From Galdieria partita (taxonomy: Eukaryota > Rhodophyta > Bangiophyceae > Galdieriales > Galdieriaceae), in assembly GCA_025991245.1 (NCBI GenBank), contig BQMJ01000064.1, forward strand, positions 1 to 64,000: a stretch of DNA of 64,000 nt, in the 5' to 3' direction. Every line of letters starts with the position of its first letter. Position 1 is the first letter of the stretch. The notes under the pieces are model-generated. The model worked only from the letters and a program-made list of their open reading frames with translations, ran no database searches and had not been told where the DNA came from. The translations under genes and the position numbers were made by a program. Shown one piece after another: positions 40,675-52,264 of this stretch.

Positions 40675-41883
40675 TTAGATTCCTCCTAATGCTCGTCTCT
40701 TATTTGCTGTATTCATATAGGGCCTTAAAACCCATTCATCATCGGCATGTGCTTGGTCAATAGTTCCTAATCGAATTTGATAAAGCTTCATATCAAAACG
40801 AGGTCCCATTTCTATCAAGTCTATATCTTCAGGTCTAGTGCCACGTTTTTGATACAAATGGTGTCTTCGAAAATATAAGCAAAGGCAATGAAACCAACAT
40901 ACTTTCTCATTACCTGAAGGAAATAATATCTGCATTGTTGCAAAAAGTAATAATACGCTTGGAATCCGGTTTAGGACTTGGAAATAAGTATTTGAGGATA
41001 TTTTTCACTCTCCATCCGAGTCGTGTTTCGAAATTATCAAATATGAGATGCGGGTTGGCTTCCGAAACTGTTCCAAGTTCTGTATCTACAATATCATGAC
41101 GCATCACCACGTTGGATAAAGCTTCAACCATAAAATTGATCATCTGAACAAGAATACACAACTACTTCATACTTACAAAAAAATGCAGTCGGTCCAAGAG
41201 GCAAATGACAAACAATAAGACCATCCGGCTGTCCTAAAATAAAATATAAACACTTTTGCACAGTTTACAGTATTTCGCATTCTTTTTGTTACCTCTATAT
41301 TCACTTAAAAAGATAACGTCGGTTACTTGATTATTCTTACAAGCTGTCACTAAATCACGAATGACTAGATTGCCTCGGTTCAACCGTTGCGAATTGGGAA
41401 ACAGAAGTTTCACTTCTTTCGCAAATTGAGATAACCTACTACTGGGATCTCGAGAAGTTGTAATGACGACCTAACATTGTTTACAAACGAATGACGACAT
41501 GAAACAATAAACAATCTACTTTGGGATCTATTTCATTGGCTCTGGCATATTCGTCGTCCACGTGAGAATAAGCACGGTCAGTCGCTGAGTCCAAATAGCT
41601 TGCTGATTCAAGCAATTCTTCTGCTTCTTCTATCCACAAAGTAAAAATAAAAAAGAAGACAATATATTGTGTACCGAGAACTTGCCTTGAAGTTCTGTTG
41701 GAACGTTCTTTCCAGCAGCAATGGCGTCTCTAACCTAAGTATGAAAAAGTCAACACATAGTATCCCTTGCATATAGCTTCAAAAAAGTAATATTACTTTA
41801 ATCTTCTTTTCATACAAGTCTTTTTGTTCCAAAGACTTGCGATAGAGATATTCACGTCTTCTTCGGGCTTCTCGACGCAGCAT
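40675..41883 (-). CDS. IMP4: U3 snoRNP protein IMP4 (Brix domain), seven exons
   Basis: Start ATG at 41883 ('[20 protein letters not shown]') matches the IMP4 N-terminus. The spliced product is about 290 aa, the usual length. Brix-domain landmarks are '[20 protein letters not shown]', 'RLNRGN', 'LPLGPTAFF', 'NVVMRHDI', 'NPHLIFDNF', '[17 protein letters not shown]' and '[12 protein letters not shown]' at the C-terminus. Six introns of about 45-65 nt are needed. The second (41630-41685) uses a GC donor (GCAAGT) because only that keeps the frame. IMP4 binds U3 snoRNA in the small-subunit processome and acts in 18S rRNA maturation. It is divergent from the MYB gene with only 19 nt between start codons. 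Confidence 0.93.
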
Positions 41884-41902
41884 ATTGGAATGAGATGTCC
41901 AA

Positions 41903-42871
41903 ATGAGCCTTAAGTCACAAGAAACGCATTCGGCTCTTTCTGTATGCACTGCAGAACACTTTCAAATGAAACACCAAGAAAAAGATACAATTGGTGAAAA
42001 TGTGATATTTGTGAATGGTATAGCTTATAACTCGAGAGGCTTTCGTGTTTGTGGTGCACCGAACCAAAGAGGCGGCTTTTGCGCACGCTTTGGGCAGTGT
42101 CCGTTTCATAAAGAAAAGGAAACAACTTTACAAATGAATGAAGACACCGTTTTAGAATTGACTCAACAAACTTTTACTGACAAGTGCGTTTTACTGCAAA
42201 GCAATGGAAGAAAATTCAAGAACGCTTGGAAACTGGATGAACACCAACGCTTTCTTATAGCGCTGAAGAAATGGGGTCACGGAAACTGGATACAGATAGC
42301 AGATTATGTTGGAACGAGAAGTGCTAGCCAGTGTCAGTCTCATGCACAAAAGTATTATTTGAGGAAACAAAAACTTGCAAGTAACGCAAGTCTTAAACGG
42401 AGTATATTCGATTGGATAGATGAGGATAATCTATCTTTTCAGACAATGGAAGAAGACAGTCCGAATGTTTTCAAAAAGTGTGCTTCAAAGGAATCTCAAA
42501 GGTTTGTTCGCTCTCGTTCGAAAAGTTCACAAAGAATATTCGCAGAATCTTCTGTCGAACTTCATCCACAAGTGTCAACAGTTGATTCAGAACTTTCATC
42601 TTTGCGTACTTTTCAACAAACATCTTTCCTGATAAAAATATTTAGAAATGGTGACTTTTCTCATGGAGCAGAATTGGAGTTGCCGAATAGTCTGGCAAGT
42701 TTTTTTATAAAAGCCGCACAACTACTTGATATGGATATGGCAACCAAAGCCTATACGCGTTCAGGTTTTGAAATATCTTCATTACATGAAGTTTGTCCTG
42801 GAGATATTCTTTGGATATCGAGTGGAGAAGAATTTATTTTTCCATCACCTGTACAGTATATTGAAACCTGA
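41903..42871 (+). CDS. SHAQKYF-type MYB protein with Cys/His cluster and doublecortin-like tail
   Basis: 322 aa, single exon, ATG at 41903. Residues ~50-70 hold a Cys/His cluster ('CGAPNQRGGFCARFGQCPFH') that could bind zinc. Residues ~108-155 are one MYB/SANT repeat ('WKLDEHQRFLIALKKWGHGN', 'RSASQCQSHAQKYYLRKQ'), the SHAQKYF class known from plant MYB-related transcription factors. Residues ~245-318 ('FLIKIFRNGDF', 'KAYTRSGFEISSLHEV', 'GDILWISSGEEFIF') match the RNGD and Y-T-x-x-G pattern of doublecortin-like ubiquitin folds. The likely role is a nuclear regulator. The pairing of MYB with a DCX-like fold is unusual. The start is 19 nt from IMP4. Confidence 0.85.
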   Translation: MSLKSQETHSALSVCTAEHFQMKHQEKDTIGENVIFVNGIAYNSRGFRVCGAPNQRGGFCARFGQCPFHKEKETTLQMNEDTVLELTQQTFTDKCVLLQSNGRKFKNAWKLDEHQRFLIALKKWGHGNWIQIADYVGTRSASQCQSHAQKYYLRKQKLASNASLKRSIFDWIDEDNLSFQTMEEDSPNVFKKCASKESQRFVRSRSKSSQRIFAESSVELHPQVSTVDSELSSLRTFQQTSFLIKIFRNGDFSHGAELELPNSLASFFIKAAQLLDMDMATKAYTRSGFEISSLHEVCPGDILWISSGEEFIFPSPVQYIET

Positions 42872-42925
42872 GTAACATTTGTATTATAGAAACGAGAAAT
42901 GCTTTGAAATACTTAAAGTAATATA

Positions 42926-43976
42926 TCAAGAGGAAGATGACGCAAACTCTTCTACCGAAACTGCCTCTATAGAGTTTGTTCGTTCTTTTTGGCAAGTTGA
43001 CCATTCCTTCAAAAGCTTTTCCATTTCATAGTCTGGCTCTATCGAATCCAAAGAAACCTTAATAGAATATGTTATGAAGAAGCTCAGAAGCTTATATTCA
43101 AATGGACTAACCAACTTGTCACAAAAAGCAACAGGACAACGCACACAAGTTTGCTTCTTGGAAGAATTGTGATGTTTCAAATATTCCAACAACGCCAATC
43201 TTGAATATGTATGAAGACATTCCTTACTGTTATGTTCGTTATTATTTAACCATACTGTATAAATAGACAATTACAAAACTTCTTACTTTTTTACGGGGTC
43301 AACAAGTCTCTTTTGTGAGATAGGACAAGTAAACTGCTTCTCGTCTGACGGAAAGACTGAAGAAACTACTTCTCCCTCTTCAAGTAACTAGGAAAGTAAT
43401 ATTATTCAGCAAGTCTCCTATAACACACTTCAACTACCTCTATGAAGTTTAACAGACGCTTCAATTCTTCACTCACTTCGCTCTTGTCTATGTTTTGTGA
43501 CTTACTGATTACCTCTACATATAATTTCAAGATATTATTGCCTTCAGAAGACTAGAAAAGATATATCAACAAAATTTCAAAAAGTGAAATCTTTCAAAAG
43601 TTACCCTATGCTCTTTCTTCAGATTGCCCGAAGAGGAAACTCTTTGACAAGTCTTGTTGGCTTCCAAATACAAGGCTGTTTCTTGTTTGGTTTCTGTCCA
43701 ATCATAAGCCAGTCTCTTCAACAAATCGAGCTAATTGAGACCAGTTGAAAGGTTTCCAATGTTCATAAACAACCAACGTACGTCCTTCTTTGAAAAGTTC
43801 CCAACATCAGATTGAGAATAGACTTCCAATAAATACTTCAAGTAAAACAGACCATCTTCGCTTGTCTTTTTAAGTTCTTCCCAGGCACCAGTCCTTTCTA
43901 GGAAGACATTGTTGGGTAAAGTGAGTTCACTTTGAAAATTCATTTCCAATGATATGGACAACAGTTCATTCATCAT
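42926..43976 (-). CDS. NSE2: NSE2/MMS21 SUMO E3 ligase (SP-RING), five exons
   Basis: The N-terminal half is helical coiled-coil-like, as in NSE2, which docks on SMC5. The C-terminal SP-RING reads 'CPISQKRLVDPVKN' joined across the last intron to 'KECLHTYSRLALLEY' and 'TCVRCPVAFCDK', giving the C...C-x-H...C-x-x-C layout of MMS21. The first intron (43731-43781, 51 nt, GTACGT donor) is a multiple of three and contains the stop that ends the unspliced frame. The last intron is about 60 nt. Known role: SUMO ligase of the SMC5/6 complex in DNA repair. Its first ATG overlaps the stop codon of the ArfGAP gene (ATGA), so there is no room for a promoter between the two. Confidence 0.82.
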
Positions 43977-45318
43977 TGATATCCTTTACTAAGAAATTCA
44001 TCCAAATAACTTGAAACTTGTTTAAGTGCCTTTCCGGCTACTGCTTTCATTTCTGAAGCTTCCAAAGAAGCCTTTTTTATAAATTGTGAAGCAAGCTCCC
44101 TCAACTCCTCCGAAGTTTCATTTCTATCAGAAGACCTTCTAGTAACCAGTGAATCTTCTCCAAAGTACTCAGATGAAGAAATAGAACGAGCACCAGCAAA
44201 GCGAAATGATACATCTGAAGGTTGACTCTCAGGTTGTGTATAGTTGGAACTTGTTGCAGAGAAATAGTCAGCAGAAGAAATAGAACGAGCATTCGCAAAG
44301 CGATCCTGAGGTTTGGTTTTCATCTCCTCTTTTGAGCTCTGATCATGAAACTTAAAAAATGAAGGACTCGAAGAATCCCTTTCCATACTTGAATGCTTTT
44401 CTGTTACGTGCATAACTGGCTCTTCCTTTATAGTTCCAACTTTGGATATATCCACTGTTGCAACTTTGGGTGACATTTCTCTTGACATTCGTTTTGCTCC
44501 CAAACCTCTCCTACTACCGGTACCACTTTGTAGTTTGATGGTTCTAATATTGCTTGTTGTTGTATTTGTTTGCAACTTGGACTGCGAGTTGGAGGGTTCC
44601 GCAGAAAAAGAAATAGGTACACTAGCTACAATATTATCTGAAAGGGACTCTGTAGTTTGTTCTTGAAGAGAATGGTCGTCTGAAAAGCCGTCCCAACTAC
44701 TTTCCAAGAAATTGGTTTCCGTAATTGGAGTGTCTGGTGAGTAAGATTTTGTAGTATCTTCAACAACTACGTCACTTTCTTCGACGACAATATTACTTGT
44801 TGGTTCCAATTGCTCCAGATCTTCACTCAAATTAACTTCGCCTCTGGAATCAAGTTACTAGTTGAACGAAAAAAGTCTGAGTTTTCATACCTTTCTTCGG
44901 CAATGACAGCTTGTTTTTGGAGATATGCTTTATATTGTTGTCCAATACGTCCGGTATACTTTTCTTCTATTCCTTTCCCACTATCCAGACTCCATCCATT
45001 TTGGGAATAAAACTCTCGGGCTTTAGCGTTACCTCCCAACATCATGAGACGTAAATGATGGGGAGTCCAAGTATCCATAATAGTAGACCTTACAAAGGTT
45101 ACATGAGTTCCAAGTTTTCTATGAAGTCCAGCACAATCCAAACAGATAAACACTCCAAAGGAAGCAGAAGCCCACGTGGGATTTCTTGCATTGCAATCGA
45201 AGCAAGACTAACAAGGTTCGTAAATATTACGTATAACTAAACATAAACGTACCTTGTTCTCAGGTTTGGCACGCAACTTTGTCAATAACTCTCGCGCCTC
45301 TTCTTGCGTAATATTCAT
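43973..45318 (-). CDS. ArfGAP2/3 (Glo3-type) GTPase-activating protein, three exons
   Basis: ATG at 45318; introns at 45208-45252 and 44844-44890. The ArfGAP zinc finger reads 'CFDCNARNPTWASASFGVF' then 'ICLDC' (C-x2-C-x16-C-x2-C), followed by 'HRKLGTHVTFVRSTIMDTW' with the catalytic-finger Arg. 'KYTGRIGQQYKAYLQK' follows as in AGD8-10. The Ser-rich C-terminal half carries two Glo3-motif repeats, 'FANARSISSADYF' and 'FAGARSISSSEYF', which place it in the ArfGAP2/3 family. Known role: stimulates GTP hydrolysis on Arf1 in COPI retrograde Golgi traffic. The start is 48 nt from the divergent TACO1 gene, and the stop overlaps NSE2. Confidence 0.9.
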
Positions 45319-45366
45319 ATGCGCACAATGTTCAAATCGAAGATTGTAATCATTTGACTGTCAGCG

Positions 45367-46316
45367 ATGCTCAAGTTTGCTCGACTGGACGGGTTGATCT
45401 ATGTAAAGACTAATCAATATTTGAACCACTTATTTCCACAGATAGAACTTGCAGGTGGACTCGGAAATGTACCTTTATTACCCAACTTGCAAGATTGGAT
45501 ACCTTCTATTCTGAAAATGGCTGGACATTCCAAGTGGCACAACATCAAGCGTACGTGCTATGGAATTCACTAGTTTTTGTAAAAAGATATTAAAAAGAAA
45601 TTTTTCTAGATCAGAAAGCACGAGCAGATGCTAAGCGTTCTCAGAATATTGCAAAGATATCGAGGAGTATTATATCGGCAGTAAGAGAAGCCGGAGAAGA
45701 CCCAGCCAAAAACGTAAAGTTGGCAGTTGCTATTGAAAGAGCAAAGTCTTTAGATGTTCCTAAAGATAAAATTCAGAGTGCAATCAAGTCTGGTTTGGGT
45801 GTTCGTTCGGAAGCTGAGTTGGAAGCCGTTCGATATGAAGGGTTTGGGCCGGGAGGTGTAGCTATTTTGGTAGAGGCGCTTACTGGAAATCGTAATCGTA
45901 CTGCTGCTCAAGTAAGACATTTATTCAACAAGTATGAAGGAAGTCTGGGTTCTCCAGGTTCTGTAGATTGGATGTTTGAAAAGTTAGGAGTGATACGTTT
46001 CAGCATTTCCGAGAATTCGAGTTTATTGGACAAGTTGGAAGAAGCAGCCATCGAATTGAACGCAAAGGATGTGGAAGTCGTGGAAAGTTCGAAGGAAGCT
46101 CACATGACTTGCAGTCCGGATCAATTCTTTACCATTTTGGAAAGTCTGAAGGAGAGAGGTTTTGTGTTTGAGTCTGCTGATGTTTTGTATCGTCCGAAGA
46201 ACATGATATCCGTGTCAATAGAAGAAGACTTGGGAAGGAAAGTGAATGGACTAATAGAGGCATTGGAAGACGACGAAGATGTAGAAAATGTAGCTCATGT
46301 AGCGAACTTCACATAG
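45367..46316 (+). CDS. TACO1/YebC family protein, organelle-targeted
   Basis: Two exons, with an intron at 45551-45609. The YebC core begins 'MAGHSKWHNIK' and continues across the intron with 'HQKARADAKRSQNIAKISR'. The conserved 'YEGFGPGGVAILVEALTGNR' is also present. About 50 residues precede the core and look like a transit peptide. Known relatives are translational activators: TACO1 for mitochondrial COX1, and bacterial YebC for ribosomes at proline-rich stretches. Length (~255 aa) is normal. Target organelle is not decided by sequence. The ATG at 45367 is 48 nt from the ArfGAP start. Confidence 0.92.
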
Positions 46317-46921
46317 CGTTAATCTTTCCATGAAAGAAATTGGAATCCTAAATAAAGTGATGGAGAACTACGCTACTCACAAGTAACAAAGAAAGCGACC
46401 TTTGTCGTGAAAGCATGCCGAATAGCTTGATCCTTTGAGACGATATGGAACACAAAGAACAGAGTAAGGTTCAAAAGGAAACAATCATTGTTAATTGATT
46501 CTTATCCAGCTTTTGAAAGACTGTCGAGTTATGCCTTCTTATCCATAAGTAATATTGTCAAAGCAATTCGTCCCAACATCAAATTATTTTCAATCCAAGT
46601 TTTAAATAACGTCCAACCACCCGAATGATTCAAGCATACTTACCTGGGAGGGCAGTCTGTACATCGCAAGAAGTACGACTGTGCGGGGACGACAAACTTC
46701 GTTCCTTTTGTCTTCGGACAGGGAAAGTAGTTTGTTGAAACCGTCGAGGTCACTACTATGTGGCTGTCGACTCCTCAATTTATGACCCTGGAGTAGAATG
46801 CGTTCGCGCAGCTGCTCCTTCTCCTTTGGAACTTGTTTGTCAACAAATAAAGTTTTTAAAGTTTCTTAAAGCTCTTTGTCTCAAAGTTCGTAGTTATGTC
46901 GTGTTTTGCAAAGTGAGGAAT
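46317..46921. other. spacer between TACO1 and PrmC
   Basis: About 600 bases. The PrmC frame stays open upstream to about 46760 without an ATG, so a longer transit peptide or a 5' exon cannot be excluded. Short ATG frames at 46758 and 46798 end quickly and could be upstream ORFs. No RNA gene recognised. Confidence 0.4.
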
Positions 46922-48059
46922 ATGTTTATTGGCATATCATGCAATGTTTTGAAAAGTCTGCAACACTTCTGTTCTGCGAAAGGTCGTGTTTGGGTTTTCA
47001 TATCAAGTAGATATCAGTCGCATGTGAATAAAAGAAGTTATTACTCTACTTGTGTGTCAACGTTAAGTGAAGCTAAACTAAGAGACAAGTTGCAAGTCTG
47101 TAAGAGTTCCGAGGAGTTGGTGAAAAAGTTGAGTGAGGTCTTTACCCAACAAGGAGTTCCTGAGTCGAGACTGTCAGCAGAATATATAATAGCAACTTGT
47201 TTTGGCTTGAGTCGGAAACAGTTCCTTCACGGGAACCTTTCTTTATTGTCACAGGGAGAGCCTTTTTGGAGCACTTTGGTACAGTATTCCATTCGCCGTC
47301 TACTTCGAGAACCAGTTCAGTATCTTGTTGGCAATTGGGAATTTTACAACCTCACTTTGAAGGTCAGACGACCAGTCTTAATACCTCGTCCGGAAACTGA
47401 GGAGTTGGTAGACAGAATCCTACAGTTTTGGAAAGTCGTGTTGAGGTCTGGCTCTAAGGATAAGATTACAAGATGTTTGGAGATTGGATGTGGCAGTGGC
47501 GCCATCAGTTTGTCTCTTTTGAAAGGGTGGAAGGAGTTTGCAGGAGATAGTAGAAATCAGTTGAAAGTGACGGCGCTTGATATTGATCCTGAAGCTGTTT
47601 CCTTGACGAGAGAAAATGCCGCTATAGTTTTAGAGAATGAACAAAAGCAGTTGTTAGATATTCACTTGCAAGACATTGCAACATTTTCGTTGAATAAGTA
47701 TGACTTTTTGGTATCGAATCCTCCGTATATATCAGAAGCAGAATATCAAACCTTGCAACCGGAAATTGTTCAATATGAAGCACCGTATGCGTTATTGGGA
47801 GGCAAAGATGGTAAGTACTTCAAATAGGATTTTATCTTCTAGTTCATTCTTGTTAGGAATGGATATCATTCGTATTATCTTGAGAGGAGCAAAGAACTGG
47901 TTGAAGAAAGGTGGCACAATATGGTTAGAAGTTGACCCTTCTCATCCCAACATGATAAAAGACTTTTTGTTGAAAGAGCCAAATATAGGAATAGAATTGT
48001 TGCAAGTCTTTAAGGATATGAGTGGACATGCTAGATATTGCCAAATGATGGTTATTTGA
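46922..48059 (+). CDS. PrmC/HemK glutamine methyltransferase of release factors, organelle form
   Basis: Two exons, with an intron at 47811-47856 (46 nt). From ATG 46922 there is a basic, aromatic, Ser-rich presequence of about 45 residues ('SSRYQSHVNKRSYYSTC'). A helical N-terminal domain follows, then 'REPVQYLVGNWEFYNL', the methyltransferase motif I 'CLEIGCGSGAISLSLL', an acidic 'ALDIDPEA', the catalytic 'VSNPPYIS', and after the intron 'KGGTIWLEVDPSH' and 'GHARYCQMMV'. Known role: methylates Gln of the GGQ motif in class I release factors. The presequence suggests mitochondria or plastid (MTQ1-like). It converges on the NOL11-like gene, 218 nt away. Confidence 0.9.
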
Positions 48060-48277
48060 TCACTGTTGATGAATAAAATCATATGAATATTATTTTCTAC
48101 TGCATATGTTGTTGTTTGTATCTTCTCTTCAAACAAATAAAAACAAACTTGAATTAGACAATGAACATTATGTGTTCAAACTACAACTGTAAACCAACTC
48201 CATATACAACAACACTTCTATGAAACAAAACAGAATAAAGATTCATGACAAGTCCAACATTTTGTATACTGAACAAA

Positions 48278-50570
48278 TCATGATAAAGTGAAAGAATAAT
48301 ATTCGACCCAATGCTTCCGTTGTCCTTTGTCTGTAAGAAACAGTTGTTGTCTTTCCACAAAACTACGGACAAGAGGCTCAACAGAGACGACGACTTCACT
48401 CAACTGTTCAAGCTGTTTCACTTTCTTATAGATATGATCAACGTATTGTGCACCTTTGCTATCCACAATAAGAGCAAACATGTAAGTATCCAAAATGAGA
48501 GCGATCCACTCAATCCAAGCTTTAGAAATCCATCTTTTGGAATGCAGAATACTTTCCAACTCTTCTTCAAATAAACGTAGCTGAAGTATAACATCACGAA
48601 AAGGTAACATTTCTAAAGCCAACATCATGTCCTTCGTCGATAACGGTCTCTCCCATAATATACTTAATAGTTGTTCCACATGGAAATGATCACTTTCAAC
48701 TAGAGTATTCTGTTGTGTGTCATTTGAAACTTGTTGAATCAGATAAATTATTTCGATAGGAGGTAAATCTACAATATGTTTCGTACATTCCAAACATAAG
48801 GAATACAAACAGTTTCTCCATAAGAATGGAAACAAAATGGCATTCTTTGTAGTATTCTGTTGACTCTCCAAAGACAATAAACTATTTGCCAACATAGCAT
48901 AGTCAACCCAACGTCTTTGAACTAAAAGCTCTAATACTGTTATATACGATAAATCTCTATCTTTCAGGGCCTTCAAAATATGAATCAAAACAGTGCTGAT
49001 CAGCAAAGAGGAGGGCTTTTCACATAATTTAGGATGATGTTGTGAACTTTGTGTGAAAGAATTGTTCAAACTATGGGGTAACTGAGGTTCTGTTAAAACT
49101 CTTAAAATATCTTGGGAAGAGTATAGACCTTGTTCTATATGGCTCATCCATTCCTTCTCTTTATCCCATAATGCTTCAAGAATTCGATCTCCTTGTTTAT
49201 CATTCTCTTTCATGGACAATGTTTCCAAGATATCTTCCGAAAATATGAGTCCTTTTCTTTCCATGTTCGACAAGTCTTGTATATTCCTCCGACTTTCTAT
49301 TCTCTTCATTTCTACTATTTGCGATAAAGATAGTTGTGGAAGTTCACAATTCCATTTCATCAAGCCATTCACAAAACAACCATAAATACAATAGTGATTG
49401 TCTCCCAAATGAGAGAAACGACTCCAACTTATATTTTTTGTATTACCCAATTCCTTAAGAATACTCCCATTTCGAACACAAAGTTTCCATTTCTTATGCC
49501 AAACTTGTAAACTTTCCTTGAAAACTATCCCAAAATAATCGCTGCTCAAATCAAAGAGAAACACATTCCGTAAAATAAGGTAATTGTCTGATAACTTAAT
49601 TCGACGGAGAACAATAGGCTCTTGACTAGTCCAAGTCAACATTCTAAACTCCACTATTCCACTTGACCAAAGTATACATAAATGAAGACTGACTGTTTCA
49701 TCATTTTGTTGTTCTTCATACAAAATAAGTGACTGAATGGTGCTTCCTTCAACAGAAGTTTTGATTTTATATTCCAACGTTTTGCATTTGCGACAATCTT
49801 CATCAAATATATGAAAGAATATGTCTTCTCCACTGTCTTGTTGATTATTCACTTCATTTTCAGTCTCTTGTGAATCACGTACTACTACTCCTAATACCAC
49901 AAAATAATCACTTTCTTGACTGAATCCTAAACTTCTAGGAAAAACACTTCCTTTAAACACTCGAGAGCAAATATGTTCACAGTCACTACTAAAAATATAA
50001 ATCGAAAACTATTCAACTCTAAAAAACTACGTACTTTTGTAATATAAAAGAAAAAATGGTATCAAAACTGGTCGAATCTAGGATTTGATATCCTGTACTA
50101 GATATCACCAACACACAAGTTTTCTCACCAAACACAACGTCAACCAAAGAAATAACTGGATATGGCACTTGTCCAACAATTTTCCAGTTCAATACTCCGA
50201 ACTGTTCTGTATTTGCGTCCCATACAGTTATGTCTTGTTGGTCTAAAATTCCTAAAAACTGAACACCACGTAAACCAACAGGAATGACACGCTAACAAAT
50301 ATCAAGTTACAACATTCAGTAGACTAAGAAAATTCAAATACTTACACAAGTTAGTTTTTTGCTAGGAGGAATCAATAGAGTCCACTTGAGAGTGAAATTC
50401 AAGTCTATCGAGTGATCAACTAAGCACTGAACTCTATCTGTTTCCGAAAGGACAAGTAAATTTTCGTTGTCTTGTGTTGAAGTCAGCACAGATATTCCTA
50501 AACCTCTACCTTTTCGAAATCTTTGTACAAGTGTTTCCTCTTTATGTGTAAGTGTTTGATAGACAGCCAT
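48278..50570 (-). CDS. NOL11-like nucleolar protein, three exons
   Basis: ATG at 50570; exons join across introns near 50285-50346 and 49987-50033 (GTAAGT and GTACGT donors). The product is about 720 aa, close to NOL11. The N-terminal half has beta-propeller-like strands ('DITVWDANTEQFGVLNWKIV'). The C-terminal half is helical, and 'WIEWIALILDTYMFALIVDS' with the following 'YKKVKQLEQLSEVV' resembles the NOL11 C-terminal signature. Known NOL11 is a t-UTP component for rDNA transcription and 18S processing. Similarity is low, so another propeller-helical protein is possible. It starts 24 nt after the CNOT2 stop on the same strand. Confidence 0.6.
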
Positions 50571-50594
50571 TTTCTATGATCAAGAGCCAAAATT

Positions 50595-52264
50595 TTAGGA
50601 CGACGAATTGGAATTTACTAAATGTTCCACTGCTTCAGTAATCACATTTTGAGAAAGAAAACCTTGTAAGAAATTTCTGTTTGTTTCATGAAAAGGTTTT
50701 CTTTCCCATGTAGTTATATCAAAGTATATAAAGGCATTTCTCTCATATCCAGGAGTCGTTGTGCCAGGTGCTCTAGTAAACCAAAGTTTCAAGTCTTTGT
50801 GATATCTCCACTCTCTTTGATATAATTCGGCTGCTGCAAGAATCTGTAAGGCATCTCGAGGCATACAATAAAATATATAAAAAAGTGTTTGCAACTGAAA
50901 CTTCCTAAAATGACCCAATTTCAAAAGAGGAGGCTTTTGTTCCATTTTGTAACATTCAGGAAGAATATATTCAGGTTCATGATAGAGACCTCTATCCACA
51001 TCAAGAAACGGAGTTTCAAAGGATAAATACAAAGGCTCCGTTGAATTCAAATTGAGTCCTAAGCTTGTCAAATCAATTCCAAGTGCAAGTAGCAAATAGT
51101 CTGGCTGTTCCGTTCTCCAACTCGGAGACATCAACTTTAAGAGTCCTCGTATTCCATATACCTCCATAGTATCATTGTTTGGTAATGAAATTTCACTTAA
51201 TTGAGAAGTTATCTGTGAAATATCACTTTTGGTTTCTATATTGGCTGTTGTGGATGCTACGTCAAAGTTTGTCGTATAAGATTCTGGTTCCAAGTTATTA
51301 CTCGAATATTTGAAGGAATCTTTCGAATACTTTGAACCAAAATTAGAGGACATCCAATTAGAAACATTACCAAAATCACTAGATGAACTAGGATTACTTG
51401 TCTTGGAATCATAGTTGTGAGTTGTATTGGAACCAGTAAATGAAGTCGAATGTTCTGTATAGCGCATTCCTACTTTTGGGTCAGAAAAGGAAATCAAGTT
51501 ACGTTGCCAGTCGCCATCGTTCGATCCAATCTTTGACTTTGCTTCCATATCTGACCATTTTTCGATACTCTCGTCATAAGTATTCAAAGAAGGAAAGGAG
51601 TTGATATTGGTACGTTTTCCGTTTGGTGGAATGTTTCCCTTTGACTGTGTTCTATTAGCTCCTACCGCTGCACTATAATATCCTGACAATTGAGGTGAGA
51701 CAGAAGGATGGGAAGTTGGTCGGTTGTTAACCTCCTGAACTGAAGAAGAAACTGTACTGGATAAGGTCGGAAACTCTGAGAGGTCCAACGCTGGTGGGGA
51801 TCCTTCTTCCACTTTGTTTCCGCCAAAAACCCAATTGGACATATCTAATCGTGGAGAACTCGAGCTTACTAACTTTTGAACCTCTCCTCCTGCATCTGAA
51901 GGCGCTCTACCCCAAACATCCACGCTAGGGCCACCATAAGCGGGTCCAGAATCCAGTCTCCCGGGAATATCTATCTTTTCATCAGTATCACTCCAAATAG
52001 ATAGCCATCATAAAGTACACTACCTTGTAAGCTGGAAGATTGCCTATAATTCGTCCCATTGAGGTTTTGGGTGTTTTCCCAACCTCTCTTCTCCCAATCT
52101 GACGTTGGTCCATATACGTGACTACTTGTATGGCTAAAAAAGGAATTCCTTGACTTGTTGGAATCTATTGTTGGACCTTTTCCTGAATTTGCGAACATTT
52201 TCTTATCACTCAACTGCTTATCGTTGTCGCTATAGTTCTCTCTTGGTTTCCGCTGTACACTCAT
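50595..52264 (-). CDS. CNOT2: CCR4-NOT complex subunit NOT2 (CNOT2), two exons
   Basis: ATG at 52264 ('MSVQRKPREN'); one short intron near 51967-52023. The N-terminal ~330 residues are Ser/Asn-rich and disordered, with some 'FPTLSS' motifs. The C-terminal ~170 residues are a NOT box: 'GIRGLLKLMSPSWRTEQPDY', 'LALGIDLTSLGLNLN', 'LGHFRKFQLQTLFYIFYCMP', 'LYQREWRYHKDLKLWFTRAP', 'GYERNAFIYFD'. Known role: scaffold subunit of CCR4-NOT that links the deadenylase module to repressors and RNA-binding proteins. Downstream on the same strand is the NOL11-like gene. Confidence 0.92.
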
